Shown: piece after piece, positions 55,234-64,000 of the stretch
How positions within the stretch are numbered: the stretch's first letter is position 1
How the letters are laid out: each line of letters opens with the position of its first letter
NCBI RefSeq assembly: GCF_019320115.1
Contig: NC_089581.1
Location: 8,495,707-8,559,706, forward strand
Origin: Miscanthus floridulus
Lineage: Eukaryota; Streptophyta; Magnoliopsida; Poales; Poaceae
DNA length: 64,000 nucleotides
Reading direction: 5' to 3'
The notes under the pieces: generated by a model
What the model was told of the DNA's origin: nothing
The model's database searches: none
Seen by the model: only the letters and a program-made list of their open reading frames with translations
Made by a program: the position numbers and the translations under genes

Positions 55234-58200
55234 TAAAAGAATCTCGTCCCGAGATTCAGGGCAAAAGACTTCAAGGGAAGAGAAGCATGTTATCTTTATT
55301 TCCAACATCAGCGATGGCGTTAGGTTACTTAGTTTTGAGCATTAGAGATGCTAATCTGGTCAAGACAACTTTCTGATACTTGCCCTTCATAATAAATTTT
55401 GTCTGAAGAATTTCCTTCATTGACTTCCATGAAGCATAGTTACTTTGGGAGGAATCCAAGATAGCACCGTACTTCATTCTTGGTATACGGAGAGTGTGTT
55501 GGATCACAAACTAACTACTCACAAATATTTGCTTCTCTAGGAAATATAGTATAGGCCATATGAACTTCGCACTAGACCATAATCTTCTAAAGGATACTCA
55601 TTGCAATTGTTCCATGTTTGTTCACAAAGTTTAAAAGGCAGTCTTCTACCAAAGTGGCTTGCGTACAACTTTCCACAAGGGATGAGGTCATAGACGGGGT
55701 AAACATCTTTAGAGGCTATGGGAAACTGACTAATCAACAGATAATGTCTATGTCGATCATAACTGCTCAACCACTTAGATGCCAACGGATGGATATCAAC
55801 ATCATATTCCATATGTGCAGTTCTCTTTCTCTGATAACAACACTATATTATCTGGGTTTGTCAAGGGAGCGGTGAATGTGATAGCTAACTCTGTTGGCTC
55901 AGCGTTTTCGATGATCATTAATTAAGAGAACCTTCAAATGCAAATGGCAACAGTTACCTAGGTTGAATCTAATGCAACCTCTTGGGTAAAACACATAGAA
56001 TGTACCAAAATATGTTAACATTGGAAAACCATTACCAAATAAGGATGATCATGAGACTTGAAGGACAACAAAAGTTGCAAGTATTCTCCAAACTAGGGAA
56101 ATAGTTCACTACCAAGCAGGTTGAGTATAATTTTCCTTCATGGTGCAGTTGGGCAGTAAGTTGAGTTGACTTGCATCGTAGCAAAACTAGCCTTATGAAA
56201 CTACATTTGACATTGAGGCTTCCTTTCTAGGGTCAATCAATATCTCAAATCCATAATCCAAAATCTATGCTTTGACACCTTTCCAATTGCTTTCGACTCG
56301 TAATGGTACAAGTTGACTTGCAGAACACCATGGCAGCTCGTACATTGTTGATACGAGAAAGCAAAAGCAAAGCGAAAGAGTGTAAACTAGTATCTTTGAG
56401 AACACTAAAGGGTCATCCAACAGCAGATCTCGACCATGCTTCACACCGGGATATCTACCACTATCATAACCTTCTCATGCGAGTAATGAGCACAGTCACC
56501 GGAAAAATGGCAGATCCTGTACCCTCTGGTTTCCTGCTCATATCTCACAAACTACTGCCCCATTTTGCATGAATTTTGGTAGGCATACAGATCTATAAGT
56601 CGTCTAACTACTGACCAAATTTCAGCTCAAACGGACACCATTTGGCTATCCATACAATTCATTTGCCAAAACTGCTATGTTCTGAATTTGCAGCAACCAA
56701 TCTGATCAAACATCTCTCAAATCCAATGTCTTACTCACCCAATTCTCAAACCAAATTAAGACATTGATGTGTCCTAAGTAAGGAATGAGATTACCAAGTT
56801 TGGGGCCAATCCAACCTCGTTTGTGTCACTAATCGGCGGCTTGAAGATAAATGATTTAGTGCCACAAAGCTAGACAGATTTCTTGTTCTTCTTTTTCTTT
56901 GCTTCACACATTGTGGGGTGTGTTTTGCACTTTCTGACCTTTTGCATAGAAGCAGCAACTTCTCTTTCTGAGGATGGGGCTAAGGTTTTCCTCACACGGT
57001 CCTCAGGGAATAATTTTAACTATTGATCTAGACACCAACTTGCCGATGCACAAGCATTGGACTTAGGGCTGACTTTGTAGGGCACAAGTATACTCCAAAT
57101 GCAGGGACAGTCCTACAAAAATAAGGGACCAATTCGGAATATCCTTCAGTACTTCGTCCAATAGAGTCCTGAACAATTCCGTTTGTGGTACCTAGGGGCA
57201 CAATGATGCTGATTGAAACTAGGGACATGCTTTCTCTAATTCTTCACCTAGCTGATACGACAATTGCACCACCTATGTGATTGTCCAAGATGGAATTGAC
57301 TTGATAGCACAGGGTTTGGAGAAGAAGCAACACTTGCATTGCTGACTGGCTTCGTGGCTCCTTCGCTCAACACCATTTAGTGGGACATAACCTTCATAGC
57401 TATCGACGAGTCGTTACTTGGCTAGAGATTAACCTTCCTGTTGGTAACTAATCAGTTGTCTCTCAACACTAAAAATTTCCAAATCTTCACTCTTGACCAC
57501 AATAATCGTGGTTGATGCAGAACAGATGGTTGACATTGAAGTCTATAGATAAGGAGTCACACCAGGGATGGTTGATCTCAAATGTATGATCATTATGCAT
57601 ACAAAGATTAAGACTTAGATAGCTCCATCATATGCACAATGTGATAATAGATTCTTATCCAACGGATAACTTGTCCAACATTAAGGGCAATGTGTCCTTT
57701 TTATCCAACATGGATGAGACACTTTACTCACTAGATGGTGGTCATCAATACTAGGACAACTAAGTAGAGTCACTTGTCTACCACCTCTTGCAGTCCGTTA
57801 ATGTTTATGTCGATGACCTGTTCTCCAAAGGTTATCCTTTATGTATCTTCAGATGGAAGCTCTACTACTTTTGGTCTGAGATATGGATCTTACGATACGA
57901 TATGGAGAGATAACCAATAAAAGGGACACGAGAAAATAACACATTGACTTTCGTTTCATAATGGATCATGACTAGAAACCGCGATACCAGCGCGTGCCGA
58001 GCAGCACAACCTTGTGTGTGCACCCACAGTAGGCCCCTGGTTTTGTCGCGGCACCATCAGTTGCTACTCATAACACCATTACTAAACGCACAACGAAAGT
58101 GAAATTTCAAGTGGTACTGATTAGGTTGTAAGAACAAGCACCATACAAGGAGGGATAGCAAGCAAAGGTAGTCACAAGGTTTAGAATTAGCAGGGAAGCT

Positions 58201-60860
58201 ATCCGTAGATCAAAAACAGCACTAGAGAACATAGCTCAATTGCCAGAGACAACTGAGCACAAGATTCTTGCTTAAATCCCACGCACGCCTTGCGTTCACC
58301 AAGGTGATGACTAGATGAAAGATTACCATGAGATTTGGTCATGTTGGACAATAGCATGAGATCAAGACTGATAAACATCCGAGACTTGGGAAGGTTGGAG
58401 ATGGAATAAGCAAACTTCAAGGCAGAAACTGATATGCCAATCAGAGATTGAGTCGATAAAGCAACCACATGACTTGCATGCAGAAGATTTCGAGATCAGA
58501 CGGCGAGAGATTAGCATTGCACTAGATCACTTGTAGGAGAGGCGATCAATAGGTCCAACATGGAATTGGGTATGGTCTCCTCAACTGGTAATGAACAACC
58601 ATGATCAAAGGCTGGTTTTAGCTAGAACTTGACTTGGTTGGTTGATCAAACAAGGGTCTTCACCAAGGAGTGCGGATGCCTATAGCATAAGCATACATAA
58701 GGGACTAGGCTTGGGGCTTTCGGTCAAGCAAGGGTAGGGGTACACAAACATTCAAAAGCTAACAACCGTGTGATTATGTAACATGAGCGTTGTTCTAGGA
58801 TAAAGCTATTCGACACTCGTATGCTCACCGAGGACAAACGAGGTGACAACTGTGGCACTAATTAGATAACAAGCATACATACAACATCATAGTTTCAAGC
58901 AAGCATTTGAGAGATTCAATCAAATTAGCTTAAGCAACAAATACTAAGCACAAGGCTTATTCATAACAAGCATTTATTTAAAGCAAGAACTAACTACAAG
59001 TTGCTCTAAAATAAAAGCAAGCTAAGGTAACCAACTTAGTATGTGCACAGAACCTGGACAGCAGCACAGCAGGCACATGTTTCAAGCATAACTAAAGTTG
59101 TAGACATCAAATAAAGGTGATCCTAGATTTTCTAGAAAGCTTAGGAAATTTTCCACAAATTTGTTATTCACACCAAAAGCTAATTCGTAGGTTAACATGA
59201 CCAAACATGCCAATGTTTCGGGCCTACACAAACATGGACAAAAAACTGATACGAATTTCAGAAAGACGTAACTGGAGTTCTAGGGATCCAATGATCATGA
59301 TCCTTAACTTCATAGTAAGCTTATTAAGTCATCTATAACTTTCTTACTATCCCTTAAGATGATTCTACAGCTAACAAGGCCAAACTACACAAGAAGACAT
59401 CTCTACACAGATTTTGGATAGATTCTGTCATTCCACTTCGAAAGCTCATAACTGGAGATTTGGACCACCAAAAGTAGTGATCTTAGACTTTTTGGAAAGA
59501 TTAACAAAAGTACTACACTTCTTCTATTACCTCCAAGACATGATTCCATATGCACATGGGTCAAACAAACCAAACATTCAGATCTGTTCAGCGTATAAGC
59601 AGAACCTGATAGCAAACTTCTAAAATTCATAACTCCTAAACCATAAGGCCTGGGGTCATGAAATTTTAGGACAAGCAAGATAAGAAAGTTAGCTACGACT
59701 TTGGTACTGTCCATAACTACATAAAAGACCTTTATGACCACAAAAATGTCACTACAACAGAAACTGTTCTAGCAGCCAACATTCAATACAAACAAAACAA
59801 AGCTTCCCCTTGTTCTATTAACAAGAGAGAACACAAACATGTTATTCTAGTAGCTCTAAACATTGTTACCTTAGACCAACAATAAATTAATTTATTCAGA
59901 AGAATTCACAATTACTTAAATGAGGTCTAAAGCATTTGCAAACGCTAGTATGAACAACATATCCACCACTTGGCTAAACTAGAGGACATCTATAGGTTCA
60001 AGCATGTAACCTCAATTAATTCTATCAAGGCTAAGCACACACTATCTTCAAGCAGTATGGAACAAGGCATTCTTGTCTAACTCCACATAGGAAAGATAGT
60101 GCATCACATCAATCACAATTTACTCATTATTAGAACAAAGGTGAGAGGAGCATAGTTATGCATACAGCAACAATCATGATGATGCATGCTTCGTCCTATT
60201 CGTCCTCACAAGAGTGCCAGTCACAAGTGGCAATCACGTTCTATGTCGGTGGCATAACACGCACTCTCTCGATATATAGCTAGTCGTCAGCTACATTCAA
60301 TCTACGCATTCATGGTTAGCGTACCTGCAGAAAAGTTCATTTCAGCCCAACCCACATGATATATATAGCACCTAATGAAAGCAGTAAACTAAATACTCTC
60401 CATATATACATCCCCAGATATATATACTTTGGTATCACAACTACCCGATAGATATTCCCACAATTAAGTACTTTCATATATACATGTGTGGAACATGTAA
60501 ATATTCTAGTAACCACAACTAACTCTCCCCTAGACCGACAATTGGACGGTCATGCTCTCACACTCACACTTACTTGAGCGTAGAGGTAGTTGATCCATAC
60601 ATTACCACCCAAGCGGATGGCATCCATACAATAGCACGCCGTATGGACGGCGAAATAGAAACAAGCAATTTCCCAAAGGTTAGTACTTAATTAAGCCACC
60701 TAAGAGTCCTTATTTGGGCATAAAGGATATGACCACTGGCATACTTAGATAAAAATTTCAGGTTTGAACACACCTATATATAAGTGGCTATAAGTTATCA
60801 AAACTAATTTTTGCAAACAAAAACCTTTGTTTTAAATACACATATGACATGTTTAATGTT
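55234..60860 (-). other. LARD internal domain, non-coding
   Basis: About 5.6 kb with only short, unconnected open frames on both strands and no gag, protease, RT, RNase H or integrase motif. Some stretches (for example 59200-59720 and 56520-56700) resemble LTR-type text with repeated 'aact(g)gagtt' and 'tcataact' words. Nothing else is recognised. Confidence 0.7.
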
Positions 60861-60879
60861 GAACCTTGCTCCGATGCCA
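60861..60879 (-). other. Primer-binding site of the LARD (initiator tRNA-Met type)
   Basis: The minus strand reads TGGCATCGGAGCAAGGTTC, two changes from the TGGTATCAGAGC core complementary to the 3' end of initiator tRNA-Met. Confidence 0.75.
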
Positions 60880-60880
60880 G

Positions 60881-63800
60881 CAAATTATAAGAGCTCAAGT
60901 ACAAAAACAATCACCGAAGTGATCAAATTGTCATACTTGAACCCATATAACTCCGGTAGTCCAACGAAATTACGAGGGATTTCAAATCAACCAACATACA
61001 AGCCAAGATCGTAGTGATTCAACATAACAAGTCACATGTTACGTCCATTTCACAAGTAGTTCAACATACATCGGAGTTCAACGGAGTTATTACAACTCAA
61101 GTTCAAAAGTAGCGGAAGCAAAGTAATTTGAAACTAACATCACCCATATTTCAAATACATGCCAGTACCAAGGTCAAGTCCAACAAGAGCATCATAGACA
61201 AGATAACTAAGAAGAATCATGCCCATGATCGTACTCCGCCACTACGGCAGGAGTCATCCAATTCTTGCAGTAGCCATGATACATCACAACCTGCAACAAG
61301 TGGGAATAAACCCTGAGTACGAGAATGTATTCAGCTAGACTTACCCGTCATAAACCAAAATAATACGACACCAAAGAGTATGCAAGGCTTTATAAGTAGA
61401 GCTGGATGACATTCTTTGCATAAAAAGCAGTAGTAGTTCATCACCTTTTACTCTTTATATCCAAGTTATCATTCCTATATCATACTAAGTTTGCAGCTAT
61501 CCTATGCCAAACATGTTTGTACCATTAGATCAAGACAATAATAACCATAGCAAGTTGAACTCTTTCATAAACCACATAACCATCACTTCCATTAATTTAC
61601 TACGATGAAGTGTGCTTAAGTCAAGTTCTCACTATCCGGGAGAGACGGTGATTCGAATCGATTTCTACCCAGCTGGGGAAATATTCCTAACACACACCCA
61701 GGTCTACCAGCCATGGTAGCCTTAGATCATCTTTGGTACAATTTAGGTTAACTCATGGGTAAGACTAGCGTCGTACCCTCAAAGAAAATACCAATCTGCC
61801 AGGAAGCTCGAGACTCAAACCCACCCTTGGACTCACGCCATTGGCTCTCCGCACATCCTTGCTACCAACCAGGGTGCGCACTTTAACTGCTCGTGTCCCA
61901 GCCTGAATTGAGCTATTTGGCTTCGCGGTCAGAATGACTTATCCGGCCAACTATGTGAGAGGCATGCGTTCAACATGACAAGATGACCTTCAACGACCGG
62001 TCCTTAAATGACACAGACGGAGTCACTATGATCACCTTCTACACAAGACTCTGCCCGGTCTCCGATTAATCCATAGCCTCCAGTTATGTTCCATGATAGC
62101 ATAATATAGCCAACCGTGATCAAGTTATCACCTATAGCTCGCAGGTGATAGTAAATCACCCGACTGCTATCGGTCTAAGCATGGCTAAGCATAAAGAGTG
62201 ATCCTGGACTTAATTAGGATTCATGGTAAATATTTCTAGACAAGGAAAGGTAATATGCAGCAAGTGTTTCCAAGCAACTCCTATTACGTAATGCATCAAT
62301 ATGAATAACTTAGGTGAAATTAATAAAATAGGGAGACTTATAATGCTCCAGAGCTTACCTAGGATCCAACACTTAGGTTAGTGTTTGTTAGATGACACTC
62401 GCTTGGCGAGCATCTTCCATCATAACACTTGCTCAGTCCTTCCATCTTCGGGATAGGTCCACCAAACACCGTCTTCGGGTTTGGCTCCAACATCACATCC
62501 TTTCCGTGATGCATCTAGCGTACCTAGATGAGATGCAAGATGCAAGTGTATGAATACATGGAGGTGCAATAGACAATGCATTGCATAGAGTAAGTAAGAC
62601 AAGCACAAGGTTACATTAACATGCACAAGCACTTCGCATTGCTTACTTTAAATATCGCACAATTTATCATGCCATGATAGCAAAGAAGACGACAACACCA
62701 AGCATGACACAAGCTTCCCAAGATCTCAGGTATTCTAACTCAACCATCATCAAAGGTATGAGTCACACTTAGCAATATACAAGCAAACAACTATAATTGG
62801 AATCTATCAATTTCTGGACATGCAAACAGCAGCTACAAGATTTAGCTATAACTGGAGTTACACAAATCCAAATGACTTGTAAGAAGACATTCTGGAAAGC
62901 TCATGAAATTCTCTACATTTCATATATAACCATCACAGCATGATTCATAAGTTAAGTAGGTCAAAATTATACATTTACAGAAACTGGGCTAAACAAGACA
63001 GAGAGTAATCAATTCTTTAAGCCAACTTAACAGCTGTAACTCTTAAACTACTTGGCCAAATAACACTAAATTTTAACTGCAGCTAGATACATGAATTATC
63101 TACCACTTTTGTATAAACAAGTTTCACAACAAAGCACATTATCATGAAGAACTTTGCTAAGTTCCTAGATCTGTCCATAAACCATATTTGCAAGAAAATA
63201 AATATTAACTTATGTTGCAAACACATAATTGGGCAAAACCAACTTTACCAACATGTCACACATGACTAAAGAACACCAAAAAACCTAGTGTCCATGACCA
63301 AATAAATTCTTTTAATGCATTTCTTAATTTATTTTAGATAAAAAGGTGACTTAATGAACATATACCAAAAGTGCACAATAAATTCTACAAACATTACACT
63401 AGCTCACATATCCTCTCAATAGTCTACTATACAAATTTCACTCCATTTGAATATGTATAGCAACCTCTACGAAAAAGACAAGTTGCTAAAGCAAGAAATC
63501 ATGTGAGAGCAAGATAAACCAATAACTCACTCATACAGCAACCAATGACCATGAAATTTTTACCACACATCAAACATCACATGAGTAGCATGCCATAAAA
63601 ATTTCACTTCATCTGGAGCCCTACATCTACAACTATAAAAAAGACAAATACAACTAGCATTAAAAACCTAGCTACATAAATCTATTTTTAACAGCTAAAA
63701 CTTTAAACTAAAACATAAAATATTATAGATCTACTACATAGACAATTTCACAAGGATTCCAAAAAGTCCTCATTTGCTATTTTACGAATTTCCTATGATT

Positions 63801-64000
63801 TACTATGCATTTCCAATGTTTTACCCGATTTAAAACAAATAGGTCCCTAGAGCACTATTCAACTGAGTCTAGGGCTTTGCAAAACGACCCTTCCTTTTCT
63901 CCTAATTGTTGCACGTAGCCCCTCACACGAAGGAGGAGACAACGAGAAGGAGGAGAATGGAGAGGAGGGAGGCGAGCGCATGGGCTTTCTACATCGGCTT
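60881..64000 (-). repeat. 5' LTR of the LARD, cut by the window edge
   Basis: Collinear with 50877 onwards in the other LTR. It has the intact hairpin at 61313-61334 and a deletion within the GC island at about 63930. Its LTR-end sequence next to the PBS is missing about 15 bases. Confidence 0.88.

Larger units (their letters stand above)
50863..64000 (-). mobile_element. Large non-coding LTR retroelement (LARD-like), right end outside the window
   Basis: On the minus strand: 5' LTR (from beyond 64000 to 60881), tRNA-Met-type PBS (60879-60861), about 5.6 kb of internal DNA without any recognisable gag or pol, PPT (55233-55222), and 3' LTR (55221-50863). The ends TGTAACACC and GGTTCCGTGACA match those of the solo LTR at 22965, a Tekay/RIRE3-like group. 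All known retroelement coding domains are missing, so it must use proteins of a related autonomous element. The barley Sukkula LARD has the same plan (family knowledge). Confidence 0.82.

Noticed and set aside
56303..56572. Open frame of 89 codons in the LARD interior
   Set aside because: Isolated, on the strand opposite to the element, without similarity to any retroelement protein.
59403..59741. Minus-strand open frame of 112 codons in the LARD interior
   Set aside because: Correct strand, but no gag or pol motif; it resembles LTR-type non-coding text.
1..64000. tRNA or rRNA genes
   Set aside because: No cloverleaf with consistent A and B boxes or rRNA segment was recognised; the tRNA-like matches seen are primer-binding sites.

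Overview
This is nuclear DNA of a flowering plant, almost certainly a grass and most likely of the sugarcane/sorghum/Miscanthus/maize group. The evidence is: GC-rich first exons next to AT-rich introns, many small grass-type MITEs, a CACTA transposon with TTTGCCGAGTG-type subterminal repeats, and Ty3 retrotransposons with grass-type LTRs. The species cannot be fixed from the sequence alone.

Bases 1-12,300 are a gene island. On the minus strand there is the first exon of an unidentified gene (about 67-113), then a complete six-exon bHLH transcription factor (709-3717). On the plus strand is a complete five-exon VAMP72-type R-SNARE (6972-9631). On the minus strand is an intronless TMK-like leucine-rich-repeat protein without a kinase (11103-12098). 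Several MITEs sit between and inside these genes. From 12.3 to 16 kb the island fades into DNA elements, a (TA)n-flanked 'Micron'-like MITE and a two-exon relic of a Dicer-like RNase III domain.

From about 16.3 kb to the end is one nested transposon block. A decayed Ty3 element (gag and protease remnants, minus strand) was entered by a solo LTR (17107-18288) and by a CACTA element whose terminus is at 18633. The CACTA (minus strand) appears split: its tnpA-like part is at 18.6-21.7 kb and its Tnp2 part (TAD, DUF4218, DUF4216) at 47.9-49.8 kb. Between them lies retroelement A (21671-47878), which has gag and protease but no reverse transcriptase; its left LTR holds a 3992-bp solo LTR. Inside A, with a perfect 5-bp target duplication (ACATG), lies element B (29404-41774), a young Tat-lineage Ty3 element. 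B has 799-bp LTRs, gag, protease, RT, two RNase H domains, integrase, and a spliced antisense gene with its own TATA box. From 50863 to beyond the window is a large non-coding LTR element (LARD-like): 4.36-kb LTR, PPT, about 5.6 kb of internal DNA without genes, tRNA-Met-type PBS, second LTR.

The most unusual signal is in element B. The pentamer CCGAT (or its complement ATCGG) recurs about every 90 bases through LTR, gag, pol and the antisense gene, often as close inverted pairs, and is concentrated in 48-bp tandem repeats in the LTR. Together with the antisense gene this recalls transposons that encode a protein recognising a short motif scattered over their own DNA. That link is a hypothesis, not something the sequence proves.
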